A stretch of 23,639 bases of DNA from an uncultured Bacteroidota bacterium (GTDB lineage Bacteria > Bacteroidota > Bacteroidia > UKL13-3): contig CAIUEQ010000089.1 in NCBI GenBank assembly GCA_903898215.1, positions 1 to 23,639 of the forward strand, written 5' to 3'. The position numbers were made by a program, and so were the translations under genes. The first letter of the stretch is position 1. Every line of letters starts with the position of its first letter. Positions 14,396 to 22,096 of this stretch are shown piece after piece. The notes under the pieces are model-generated. The model made no database searches, was not told the origin of the DNA, and worked only from the letters and a program-made list of their open reading frames with translations.

Positions 14396-14779
14396 TTACA
14401 AAGTCTTGCCTAAAAAACTTGTAAATTCATTTTTTAAATCTTTATAAATTTTTTCAAACGTATCCATCTGATCACGTAAGCCCGGATGATCAACTGCAAA
14501 ACGGTGATCACTAGCAACTGGATTTGCCTCAACTTGCGCAGCTAAGCTATTTTCATATTGTTTAATGTCGTGTCTTAATTCATCGATTACTTCATTTTGA
14601 CGAATAAATTGGTTTTGAAAATGCTCAACATGTGCGGCCACATCAGTTGAATTATTTGCTTTTATTACTTCTCCAAGCCTCTTATTAAACGATTGGATTT
14701 CGTCTTTATCAAATGCTAATTTGTTAAGCCACTCGATGTGTTCAGAGTGTAAGTCGGAAATATGTGTTTTAGCTTCCAT
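14396..14779 (-). CDS. Hypothetical helical protein
   Basis: I do not recognise this 127-residue protein. It is soluble, without signal peptide or membrane segment, and strongly helical: residues 1-45, 48-85 and 104-125 show heptad-like spacing of hydrophobic residues suggestive of coiled coils. It has several His/Glu pairs near the N-terminus (H-S-E-H, H-V-E-H), but I cannot show a metal site. It lies 9 bases upstream of the methyltransferase gene on the same strand and is probably co-transcribed with it. The coding frame is supported by length and by the lack of a competing frame. Confidence 0.7.
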   Translation of the reverse strand: MEAKTHISDLHSEHIEWLNKLAFDKDEIQSFNKRLGEVIKANNSTDVAAHVEHFQNQFIRQNEVIDELRHDIKQYENSLAAQVEANPVASDHRFAVDHPGLRDQMDTFEKIYKDLKNEFTSFLGKTL

Positions 14780-14883
14780 CGGATTAAGTTATTTTTCTAT
14801 TCGAAAGTACTATTAAATTCAACTTTCCAAAATGATATTCATCATAACTAAAAAAAAACTTAAAAATACGTGATATAGCCCTA

Positions 14884-14918
14884 TTTGATATATCATTTCA
14901 TCATTTTTCTTATATTTA
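14884..14918 (+). promoter_or_regulatory. Possible promoter of the TlpA-like gene
   Basis: TTTG at 14884-14887 and TATATTTA at 14911-14918 resemble the -33 and -7 Bacteroidota elements (last base off consensus) with a 23-base spacer. The ATG lies 24 bases further on. The remaining bases of the 163-bp divergent gap show nothing clear. Confidence 0.35.
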
Positions 14919-14942
14919 CACCCCAAAATAAAATCAAAAATT

Positions 14943-16373
14943 ATGAGCAGAAAAAATCTGACTATTATTTTAATCGCATTAGCAATGTTACCTGCATTTG
15001 CATTTGCAAAAGACGGCTATGAAATCACAATAAAAATCAATGGCTATAAGAACCAGAAAATTCTACTAGGAAATTATTATGGTGATAAACAATATGTAAA
15101 AGACAGTGCAGTTACTGATGCTTCAGGAAAGGTTGTATTTAAAGGAAAAGATAAACTTCCAGGAGGGATATATTTAATTGCTACTTTCGATAAAAGGTTA
15201 CTTTTTGACTTTGTTGTAACAGAGCAAATCTTTTCATTAGAAACTGATACAATAGATTATCAGGCTCACATGAAAGTAAAAGATTCGCCAGAAAACGAGT
15301 TATTTTTTGCTTATTCAAAATTCACAACTAAAATGGCTGTGGAAGCTACTGAAATAGAGAAAAAAATGAAAACTGCTCGAATCACTAAAGATACTGCTAG
15401 CGAAAGAAAATATAAAGAAGAGTTGATGAGTTATGATCAACGCGTTCAGGATTACAGAAAAGACGTTATAAAAAAACAACCGACTTTTTTGATGTCGAAA
15501 TTATTTAAGATCATGGAAGATGTTTATGTTCCTCCTGCACCAACATTGCCAAACGGTAAAAAGGACAGCATGTTTCAATACTATTATTATCGTGACCACT
15601 ACTTTGATAATTTTGATTTTACTGACGACCGCATTGTTTACACTCCGGTGTTTCATCCTAAAATAGAATCGTATATTACTAAACTCACTTTGCAAATACC
15701 TGATTCAATCAACAAAGCGGCTGACTTTATTGTAACTAAATCATTGCCTAGTAGAGAAATTTCAAAGTATGTGATCTATTGGATTACCAATCATTATGAA
15801 ACTTCCGAATACATGGGAATGGATGCTGTTTTTGTTCATATGGCGTTAACTTATTATTCAGATAAAAAACTTACCTATTGGTTGGATGATGCTTTACGTT
15901 TTAAAATTATTGACCGTGCTCAAACACTGGATTATAATATTCTTGGTAAAAAGGGGCAAAACCTTACCATGCCCGACACCAGTGGAAATTACCAATCATT
16001 ATATAATATAAAAGCCGATTATACAGTTTTATTATTTTGGGATGCAAACTGCGGAAGATGTAAAGAAGAAATTCCTAAAATTTTAGATCTTTATAAAGAA
16101 CAAAATTCGAAAGTAAATTTAAGCGGAACAAAAAAGATGGAAGTGTTTGGAGTTGGAATGACACCTGAACCGAAAGATTGGAAAAAATATATTCGTGAAC
16201 ATAAACTTCCATGGATAAATGTTGATGACCCGAATCATGAAAGTAACTTTCGTAAGTTTTATGATGTATACAGTACGCCTGTGATTTATTTACTTGACGA
16301 GAATAAAAAGATAGTTGCAAAACGTTTATCTGTTGACCAACTGAAGGATTTTATTGAAAAAGGCGTTAAATAA
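14943..16373 (+). CDS. TlpA-like thiol-disulfide oxidoreductase with DUF4369 and DUF5106-like domains
   Basis: This is an exported 476-residue protein of a type common in Bacteroidota. The Sec signal peptide covers residues 1-22 (cut after A-F-A). A DUF4369-like beta domain spans about 26-110 (I-N-G-Y-K-N-Q-K-I-L-L-G-N-Y-Y-G), a long helical middle resembling DUF5106 about 115-330, and a C-terminal thioredoxin fold about 340-476. The redox pair is Cys370 and Cys373 in W-D-A-N-C-G-R-C, with the cis-proline loop Y-S-T-P-V-I-Y. It likely reduces or exchanges disulfides in the periplasm; its partners are unknown. There is no lipoprotein Cys after the signal. A strong terminator follows the stop. 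Confidence 0.9.
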   Translation: MSRKNLTIILIALAMLPAFAFAKDGYEITIKINGYKNQKILLGNYYGDKQYVKDSAVTDASGKVVFKGKDKLPGGIYLIATFDKRLLFDFVVTEQIFSLETDTIDYQAHMKVKDSPENELFFAYSKFTTKMAVEATEIEKKMKTARITKDTASERKYKEELMSYDQRVQDYRKDVIKKQPTFLMSKLFKIMEDVYVPPAPTLPNGKKDSMFQYYYYRDHYFDNFDFTDDRIVYTPVFHPKIESYITKLTLQIPDSINKAADFIVTKSLPSREISKYVIYWITNHYETSEYMGMDAVFVHMALTYYSDKKLTYWLDDALRFKIIDRAQTLDYNILGKKGQNLTMPDTSGNYQSLYNIKADYTVLLFWDANCGRCKEEIPKILDLYKEQNSKVNLSGTKKMEVFGVGMTPEPKDWKKYIREHKLPWINVDDPNHESNFRKFYDVYSTPVIYLLDENKKIVAKRLSVDQLKDFIEKGVK

Positions 16374-16398
16374 TATTAAGATAAAAAAAGATAATTTG

Positions 16399-16428
16399 CA
16401 GGTTCAAAAATTCAACTTTTTGAACCTG
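16399..16428 (+). terminator. Strong hairpin terminator after the TlpA-like gene
   Basis: A perfect 12-bp stem, CAGGTTCAAAAA / TTTTTGAACCTG, has a 6-base loop and is followed by TTTTATTT. It ends 14 bases before the next ATG, so the permease gene is either read through or uses a promoter overlapping this site. Confidence 0.85.
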
Positions 16429-16442
16429 TTTTATTTAATGAT

Positions 16443-17750
16443 ATGAACAAAATATTTCTCATTATCAAACGTGAATATTTATCACGCGTTCGCAAAAAAT
16501 CATTCATCGTAATGACCATTTTAGCACCTATGCTTGTGGTATTCTTCTATGGCTTAATTTTTTACTTTGCATTAAATAAAGACATTGGTGAAAGTCAGAA
16601 AAAAATTTATGTAAGCGATGAAACAGGAACTTTCGTTGGCAAACTTCACAATACAAAATTATATGAATTTACTTTTGGAACGGCAACATCAAATGAAGCA
16701 AAAAACATCATAGAGGAAGATCATTTCTATGCAGTTCTCATCATTCCAAAAAATGATCCTTCAAATAATAAAATAGAATTATTCTACAAGGAACAACCAG
16801 GTATCGGAACGATAAATTATATTGAGAATCAATTACAGCAGGAAATAAAAAACATCAAACTCACTGCCTATAATATTAACCCGAAAGTAATTGATGACAT
16901 CAATAATACTAAAGTATCAATAGCATCAGTAAAAATAACATCTGCAGGTTTAGAATCAAGTGACAGTTTGGTTTCAACTGCTATTGGCTTTGCCGGTGCA
17001 TTTTTAATTTACATGTTTATTTTCCTTTACGGAGTTCAAATCATGCAAGGTATAATTGAAGAAAAAACTAACAGAATTGTTGAAGTTTTAATATCATCTG
17101 TAAAACCATTTGAATTAATGATGGGAAAAATCATTGGCATTGCCATGGTGGGTTTAACACAGTTTGTTATTTGGTTATTACTCATTTTGATTTTTGGGGC
17201 ATCAACATCGGGACTCATTATTTCAAATCTACATTTAGGAGCTGAATCAGCACAAACGATACATCAAAATTCTGCTCAATCAGGTAACGATATCAGCTCA
17301 TTTATTTTTGCACTTCAACATGTTAATTATGTGCTTATTCTTGGAATGTTTTTATTCTATTTTATAGGTGGCTATTTATTTTATGGTGCTTTATTCGCTG
17401 CTGTTGGATCAGCAATTGATAATGAAACCGACAAGCAACAATTTATGTTACCAATTACACTACCACTAGTTTTCGGTTTTATTCTTGCTCAAAGTGCAGT
17501 AACCGCAAATCCAAATAGTAGCTTGGCTTTCTGGCTTTCTATCATTCCTTTTACATCACCGGTTACGATGATGGTCAGACTACCATTTGGAGTGCCAACC
17601 TGGGAAATCATCCTTTCAATCATTTGCATGATTGCAGGTTTTATTTTTACCGTTTGGATGGCTTCTCGCATTTATAGAATTGGAATTTTAATGTACGGAA
17701 AAAAACCAACTTACAAAGAAATTGGTAAATGGATTTTTTATAAAAATTAA
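16443..17750 (+). CDS. ABC-2 type transporter permease (NatB/YhaP-like)
   Basis: This 435-residue membrane protein is the permease half of an ABC exporter. The start MNKIFLIIKREYLSRVRKKS followed by F-I-V-M-T-I-L-A-P is the family's N-terminal signature. One membrane segment lies at about 22-44, then a large extracytoplasmic domain (45-180) and about five segments between 180 and 425. The I-I-E-E-K-T-N-R-I-V-E-V-L-I-S-S-V cytoplasmic helix (about 203-219) is the expected contact with the ATPase. NatB relatives export sodium or other small solutes; the substrate is unknown. The ATPase gene usually lies next to this one but is absent here. Confidence 0.9.
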   Translation: MNKIFLIIKREYLSRVRKKSFIVMTILAPMLVVFFYGLIFYFALNKDIGESQKKIYVSDETGTFVGKLHNTKLYEFTFGTATSNEAKNIIEEDHFYAVLIIPKNDPSNNKIELFYKEQPGIGTINYIENQLQQEIKNIKLTAYNINPKVIDDINNTKVSIASVKITSAGLESSDSLVSTAIGFAGAFLIYMFIFLYGVQIMQGIIEEKTNRIVEVLISSVKPFELMMGKIIGIAMVGLTQFVIWLLLILIFGASTSGLIISNLHLGAESAQTIHQNSAQSGNDISSFIFALQHVNYVLILGMFLFYFIGGYLFYGALFAAVGSAIDNETDKQQFMLPITLPLVFGFILAQSAVTANPNSSLAFWLSIIPFTSPVTMMVRLPFGVPTWEIILSIICMIAGFIFTVWMASRIYRIGILMYGKKPTYKEIGKWIFYKN

Positions 17751-17930
17751 TTCGATGACGCAACGAATTATCAAACTATTCTCATAAAAAATATTCCTCA
17801 TTTAAAGATTTTAATTTTTCTTGACAGATATTGTAAGGCAATATGTTACCTACCAAAACCTTCAATCAACAAACCATAAACTATAAACTCTTCAAACAAA
17901 TTCCTTAAATTGCGCCCACAATAATGATTT
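17751..17930. other. Intergenic region with small inverted repeat
   Basis: This 180-base gap holds a partial copy of the AT-rich repeat (minus strand TTTGATAATTCG, 17764-17775) and the inverted repeat ATATTG-TAAGG-CAATAT (17828-17844). A TAAATTGC at 17908-17915 resembles a Bacteroidota -7 box lacking one T. No gene or RNA is evident. Confidence 0.4.
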
Positions 17931-18869
17931 ATGAGTGCCGACAGATTTAAATTAATAACAGTTGAAAGTGATTTTGGAGCCGGCAAAAAAGGTGCTGCTT
18001 TAGGTCCCCAAGCATTAATTAACGAATTGCGCAGTCAGCAATTTCAAGCAATAGATATATATAATTATTTGCGACTAGCACCTAATGAAATACCTGCTAG
18101 TACTGACACTCCTTATGGGAAAAACATTGAGAACATTACAAGTTTTCAATTAAAAATTTGTGAAAATATTTCAGAAACACTTCGTTTAAATAAAATACCT
18201 TTTATTATTTCCGGAGACCATAGCAGTGCAAATGCATTAATTTCTGGAGTGAAAGATGTGTATGCAAACAGCCGAATTGGAGTAATTTGGATTGATGCTC
18301 ATGCTGATTTACACAGTCCTTATACAACGCCTTCAGGAAATATTCACGGAATGCCAATTGCAGCGTTGATGGGACAGGATCATCGCGAAATGGGAAAAAA
18401 TGAGCCTAAGGAAATTACCAAAAAACTTTGGGATACATTAAAAAAACTTGGTCGCAGACGCATTTCTCCAAAAGTTCAAGCAAACGATCTTGTATTTATT
18501 TCATTGCGAAGTACAGAAGCTGAAGAAGAAAAAATTATTGCGAAGGAAAACATCAAAGTATTTAATCCTGCCGACATAAAAAATATTGGAATTCAAGAAG
18601 TAACTCGTCAAACGCTTATCCATTTAAGAAACTGCGAATATATTTATGTATCGTTTGATGTTGACAGTTTAGACTCATCCATTTCTGTTGGAACAGGTAC
18701 ACCCGTTGAAGATGGATTATCATTTGATGAGGCAATTTATCTTCTCAAGATATTCAGTAAATTATCAAATTTGATGGGACTTGAAATCACCGAAATAAAT
18801 CCTGCGCTTGATGAAAAAAAACCAATGCAAAAAGTTATTTCAGAATTGATCATGAAAGTTTTTTCCTGA
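17931..18869 (+). CDS. Arginase-family ureohydrolase, probable arginase
   Basis: This 312-residue member of the Mn-dependent ureohydrolase family is predicted to split arginine to ornithine and urea. The N-terminal G-A-G-K-K-G-A-A-L-G-P (17-26 region) and the G-N-I-H-G-M-P-I-A segment (136-144) favour arginase over agmatinase or formimidoylglutamase. Metal ligands are all present: His97 (G-D-H-S-S), Asp122, His124 and Asp126 (D-A-H-A-D), and Asp243 and Asp245 (S-F-D-V-D-S-L-D). T-G-T-P-V-E-D-G-L-S and L-E-I-T-E-I-N-P close the site. It is cytoplasmic and stands alone, ending in TGA 4 bases from the convergent acyl-CoA reductase gene. Substrate preference is inferred and not certain. Confidence 0.88.
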   Translation: MSADRFKLITVESDFGAGKKGAALGPQALINELRSQQFQAIDIYNYLRLAPNEIPASTDTPYGKNIENITSFQLKICENISETLRLNKIPFIISGDHSSANALISGVKDVYANSRIGVIWIDAHADLHSPYTTPSGNIHGMPIAALMGQDHREMGKNEPKEITKKLWDTLKKLGRRRISPKVQANDLVFISLRSTEAEEEKIIAKENIKVFNPADIKNIGIQEVTRQTLIHLRNCEYIYVSFDVDSLDSSISVGTGTPVEDGLSFDEAIYLLKIFSKLSNLMGLEITEINPALDEKKPMQKVISELIMKVFS

Positions 18870-18873
18870 AATA

Positions 18874-19899
18874 TTAGAGGAACGTTTCCAATAAACTCAA
18901 TAAAAATTGCATCGTATCTTCACCGTCTGCATAATCCCAAAGTTCCGGTGATTGCGATTTTCCAAATGCTACCGAGTTCTCAAAATTAGTTTTGCTAACC
19001 ACACACTGAATTTCCTCTTTCCTAATACGAAGTGTTTCAAATAAGGAATCTAACGAGTTGTAATTTTCAGAAAACAAAACTCCTAAAGGAGAAGCAATCG
19101 CTTTATCTTCTTTCAGAATCACAAAATTGTTATCTAAATGAGGTGCTAGATTTAAAAGAAATATTGATTTGTGATAATGATAATTGTTAGCATATTTATG
19201 ATGTTGAAGAATTTTATTGTAAGGTTCAATTCCTTCAAAAAATGTTGCAATATTATAATCGATTGGAATGTAAATTTTAGACACATTACGACATCCTAAT
19301 CCAAAATATAAAAAAATATCATCCCCAAGTTTTGTCATTTCTTCTTGAGTTTCACTACCTGTAAGGATAGCAACACTACTTCTGTTCTTCCTCAACAACG
19401 AAGGTTTATCTCTAAAGTAATATTCAAAATACCTAAAGGTATTATTACTGCCTGTAGCAATCACTGCATCGAAATTTTTAGGTAATCGACCATCACTGAT
19501 AAAAATATAATTAGCCATTTCAGGTTCAATTTTTATCAACTCATCAATTAAAAACTGAGGCAATATTTTATCATCATCAGAAAGCTTAACTATTGCATTA
19601 TTACCTGAAAGAATCACACATAATAAATCGTGAAAGCCTACCAAAGGAATATTTCCTGCCATAATAATGGCAATATTTTTCGGAATCTTTTCTTTTATTT
19701 CATATTCAGACAGCCACTTTTCTAAATTATATTTTGTAAGTAAACCCGCCCAAGATTGCAGTGAAAGTTTTACATTTTCGGGTGTAAACCAATGATTATG
19801 ATGGTATGCTTCTTCAAATTTTGGCAATTCCTGATTACTGCAGTTTTGTATAAATTCGCCAAGTTTAACGAATGCATTGACACGCTTTTGAAAATTCAT
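18874..19899 (-). CDS. LuxC-like acyl-CoA reductase
   Basis: This 341-residue protein is of the acyl-CoA reductase family (PF05893, LuxC-like), an aldehyde-dehydrogenase-fold enzyme that reduces acyl-CoA or acyl thioesters to aldehydes with NADPH. The conserved core includes I-A-I-I-M-A-G-N-I-P-L-V-G-F-H (76-90), A-T-G-S-N-N-T (148-154) and the L-G-C-R-N-V-S-K segment with the probable catalytic Cys203. I chose the Met at 19899 rather than the in-frame one at 19941: an AAGGA sequence lies about 9 bases upstream, the protein then starts like its relatives (MNFQKRVNAF), and overlap with the divergent ferredoxin leader is avoided. No luciferase genes are present. In Bacteroidota this gene commonly sits next to the ferredoxin gene found here; the physiological substrate is unknown. 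Confidence 0.85.
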   Translation of the reverse strand: MNFQKRVNAFVKLGEFIQNCSNQELPKFEEAYHHNHWFTPENVKLSLQSWAGLLTKYNLEKWLSEYEIKEKIPKNIAIIMAGNIPLVGFHDLLCVILSGNNAIVKLSDDDKILPQFLIDELIKIEPEMANYIFISDGRLPKNFDAVIATGSNNTFRYFEYYFRDKPSLLRKNRSSVAILTGSETQEEMTKLGDDIFLYFGLGCRNVSKIYIPIDYNIATFFEGIEPYNKILQHHKYANNYHYHKSIFLLNLAPHLDNNFVILKEDKAIASPLGVLFSENYNSLDSLFETLRIRKEEIQCVVSKTNFENSVAFGKSQSPELWDYADGEDTMQFLLSLLETFL

Positions 19900-19984
19900 T
19901 TTTATTTTCCTTCGATTTAATTTTGAGATGCAAAACAACAAAACTTATATTGCATTTTTAAATTCAAAACAAAAAACAAAAATT

Positions 19985-20329
19985 ATGGCAATAATTATTA
20001 CTGACGAATGTATCAACTGTGGTGCATGCGAACCTGAATGTCCGAACAATGCAATTTACGAAGCCGGTGCTGAATGGGCTTGGTCAGACGGAAATCAACT
20101 TAGCGGTTCAATTACTGTTAACGGAGAAAGTGTTGACGTTACAAGACGTAACTCTCCTGTTTCGGATGACGTTTATTTTATTGTTCCTGAAAAATGTACC
20201 GAATGTCAAGGATTTCACGAAGAGCCACAATGTGCTGCCGTTTGCCCAGTTGACTGCTGTATTCCTGATCCTGACCATGTAGAAACGGAAGAAGTATTGT
20301 TAGGTAAAAAACAATTAATGCATCCGTAA
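19985..20329 (+). CDS. 2[4Fe-4S] ferredoxin
   Basis: This 114-residue electron carrier has two cluster motifs. The first is C-I-N-C-G-A-C-E-P-E-C-P (C-x2-C-x2-C-x3-C-P). The second is C-T-E-C-Q-G-F-H, then eight residues from the second Cys to C-A-A-V-C-P, the long-loop form seen in Allochromatium-type ferredoxins. The start at 19985 (MAIIITDECINCGACE) matches ferredoxins; an upstream in-frame Met at 19928 would add 19 unconserved residues. The 85-base divergent gap separates it from the acyl-CoA reductase, suggesting shared control. A strong terminator follows. Confidence 0.92.
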   Translation: MAIIITDECINCGACEPECPNNAIYEAGAEWAWSDGNQLSGSITVNGESVDVTRRNSPVSDDVYFIVPEKCTECQGFHEEPQCAAVCPVDCCIPDPDHVETEEVLLGKKQLMHP

Positions 20330-20380
20330 ATAAATTTAACAAGGATTTAAGATTTCTATCTTAAAAATATTAATTCAATA

Positions 20381-20410
20381 AAAAAGTCTCGCTTTGGCGG
20401 GACTTTTTTT
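20381..20410 (+). terminator. Rho-independent terminator after the ferredoxin gene
   Basis: The stem AAAAAGTCTCGC / GCGGGACTTTTT (one G-T pair) with a TTTG loop is followed by further T residues. It lies 51 bases after the stop codon. Confidence 0.9.
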
Positions 20411-20424
20411 TAACCTTGAATAAA

Positions 20425-20453
20425 TTGAAATTTATAAGTAATGAGTATATTTG
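20425..20453 (+). promoter_or_regulatory. Bacteroidota-type promoter of the outer-membrane protein pair
   Basis: TTG at 20425-20427 and a perfect TATATTTG (TAnnTTTG) at 20446-20453 are separated by 18 bases. The ATG at 20464 lies 10 bases beyond, so the mRNA would have almost no leader. It lies just after the ferredoxin terminator. Confidence 0.55.
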
Positions 20454-20463
20454 ATATCATAAT

Positions 20464-21045
20464 ATGAAATTGAGATTATTAAATATTATCCTATTCCTTA
20501 ATATTATATACTTACAAAATGCATCGGGGCAAATTAAATCCGAACGCATCAGAATTGAAGAAATAGATAGAAAGAATATCATAAAAATAAATCTACTCAG
20601 CCCGTTTATGGGCACTATATCTTTACAACACGAAAGAATCCTCACCAAAGAAACTTCTATTCAAAATGGATTATATTATTTTTCAGGTTTAGTGTTTAAT
20701 CAACAATTTTCGATAAATGGAATTTGTTATACTTCTGAATACAGATATTATTTGAAAGATGAAGCTCCAAAAGGAATTTATATTCAGCCGTATTTTCGGG
20801 TTGCTAGATTTTGGAATTCCGATAATAAATTTGTCTCAAAATCTTCAAATTTTTACGGAGGAGCAATTGGGTTGGTTATTGGAAAACAATGGATTTTTTA
20901 TGATAAATTTTGTCTCGACATTTATGCTGGTCCACTTTACACCAAAATATTTTTCGATGACAAAAAATTAAATACAAGAAATTTACCACCAATGTTTGAT
21001 GGATATTGGTTAAGAGCAGGATTAACAGTTGGATATTATTTATAA
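20464..21045 (+). CDS. Predicted outer-membrane beta-barrel protein, paralogue 1
   Basis: This 193-residue exported protein has a Sec signal peptide (residues 1-22, cut near A-S-G-Q). The mature part alternates hydrophobic and polar residues in short strands with turns and ends in V-G-Y-Y-L, as expected for a small outer-membrane barrel. The N-I-I-K-I-N-L-L-S-P segment (about 38-47), I-Y-A-G-P-L-Y and L-R-A-G-L-T-V-G recur in the next gene, showing that the two are duplicates. It may belong to the DUF3575-like group of Bacteroidota barrel proteins; function is unknown. Confidence 0.75.
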   Translation: MKLRLLNIILFLNIIYLQNASGQIKSERIRIEEIDRKNIIKINLLSPFMGTISLQHERILTKETSIQNGLYYFSGLVFNQQFSINGICYTSEYRYYLKDEAPKGIYIQPYFRVARFWNSDNKFVSKSSNFYGGAIGLVIGKQWIFYDKFCLDIYAGPLYTKIFFDDKKLNTRNLPPMFDGYWLRAGLTVGYYL

Positions 21046-21050
21046 AAATT

Positions 21051-21809
21051 ATGAAAAAACTAGCATTACTTTCAGCTACATTATTTTTAGGTTTTTGCCT
21101 TTCAGTTTCGGCACAGGTTGAATATAAACCTAAACAACAAGACAAAACTTATGAGCAAAAAAGAGAAGAAACTCCTCCTGCAAAAAAAATCAGAACAGAG
21201 CCTCCAAAAGATAATATCATAAAAATAAATTTACTGAGTCCAATTTATAGCACCTTGATGCTTTTTTACCAGCGCAATATGAGTGAAGAAAATTCATTTC
21301 AAGTTGGCGTTGGATATATGAGTTTTGATGGCTTTGGGACTTCATCAAGCAATTATTATAATTCAAACTATACTTCAAATCCACATACCGAATCATTTTA
21401 TTTTACTCCTGAGTATAGGTACACATTTTCAGGAAGTTTTATGGACGGCAGCTTTATTGCTCCGTTCCTAAAATATTCAAACATGACTTATAGTGCCGAT
21501 TACACCATAAATAACAGCAATATTTATCCATATACTTCTTATACGGATAGATACACGTTTAATTACCAAACATTGGGTATAGGCATTTGCCTCGGACAAC
21601 AATATATTTATAAAAACAAAGTGAGTCTTGAGATTTATGCAGGACCGGTTTACAATATGTTATTATCGGAGAAAATTCCAACCGGAAGTCCAAATTATGC
21701 CAATCATAATTTCCCTAGTAATAATATTGAAATTGATAAAAACATTTCAAATATTAACGTAAAGAGCTATGGTATCAGGGCAGGCTTTACTGTTGGCTTT
21801 TTATTTTAA
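21051..21809 (+). CDS. Predicted outer-membrane beta-barrel protein, paralogue 2
   Basis: This 252-residue exported protein starts 5 bases after its paralogue's stop. I chose the ATG at 21051 because it gives a clean Sec signal peptide (MKKLALLSATLFLGFCLSVS, cut before Q-V-E); the in-frame Met at 21006 lies inside the upstream gene. A charged, proline-containing linker (about 22-58: K-P-K-Q-Q-D-K, E-E-T-P-P-A-K-K) precedes the barrel, absent from paralogue 1. Shared strands are N-I-I-K-I-N-L-L-S-P, F-T-P-E-Y-R-Y, I-Y-A-G-P-V-Y and I-R-A-G-F-T-V-G. The C-terminus V-G-F-L-F ends in Phe, a barrel-assembly signal. An extra Tyr/Asn/Ser-rich loop suggests a larger surface loop. Function is unknown. 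Confidence 0.78.
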   Translation: MKKLALLSATLFLGFCLSVSAQVEYKPKQQDKTYEQKREETPPAKKIRTEPPKDNIIKINLLSPIYSTLMLFYQRNMSEENSFQVGVGYMSFDGFGTSSSNYYNSNYTSNPHTESFYFTPEYRYTFSGSFMDGSFIAPFLKYSNMTYSADYTINNSNIYPYTSYTDRYTFNYQTLGIGICLGQQYIYKNKVSLEIYAGPVYNMLLSEKIPTGSPNYANHNFPSNNIEIDKNISNINVKSYGIRAGFTVGFLF

Positions 21810-21810
21810 A

Positions 21811-22086
21811 CTACTTACTGTTATGTGCCATCAACCCTTCTTTGGTTGCAAGATAATTATAGGCTCTCATATTATCTGAGTCGTATATAAAACTGCGAAT
21901 AAACTCTGATTTACTTTCGTCCCATTTCATTGGAACAATATATTTTTTATGAATCAATTGCTTGATCACATCTGCAACAACCGGTTCCTTCTCATTGCAT
22001 TCTTTTAAAATATTTTCAAAAGGTTCAACAAAATAAACTGAATTTAAGATATCGTATTCTATAGTTGTTAGTGGTTCATTCATCAT
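21811..22086 (-). CDS. Hypothetical small protein, possible winged-helix fold
   Basis: I do not recognise this 91-residue soluble protein. Its order of elements resembles a small winged-helix fold: a helix with T-T-I-E-Y-D-I-L-N-S-V-Y-F, a second helix around D-V-I-K-Q-L-I-H-K-K, a strand Y-I-V-P-M-K-W, and a terminal helix Y-L-A-T-K-E-G-L-M. The L-A-T-K-E-G-L ending recalls many small wHTH proteins, but the charge does not clearly support DNA binding. It lies 10 bases after the glycosyltransferase stop on the same strand, so it is likely in that operon. Two adjacent Met codons make the start ambiguous by one residue. Confidence 0.65.
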   Translation of the reverse strand: MMNEPLTTIEYDILNSVYFVEPFENILKECNEKEPVVADVIKQLIHKKYIVPMKWDESKSEFIRSFIYDSDNMRAYNYLATKEGLMAHNSK

Positions 22087-22096
22087 TTATTTCTAA

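Noticed and set aside
17828..17844. Inverted repeat ATATTG-TAAGG-CAATAT as a terminator for the permease gene
   Set aside because: The stem is only 6 bp and AT-rich, and no T run follows. It was kept only as a note in the intergenic entry.
19900..19941. Longer acyl-CoA reductase start at 19941
   Set aside because: The 14 extra residues are not family-like and would overlap the divergent ferredoxin leader. The Met at 19899 has an AAGGA sequence upstream.
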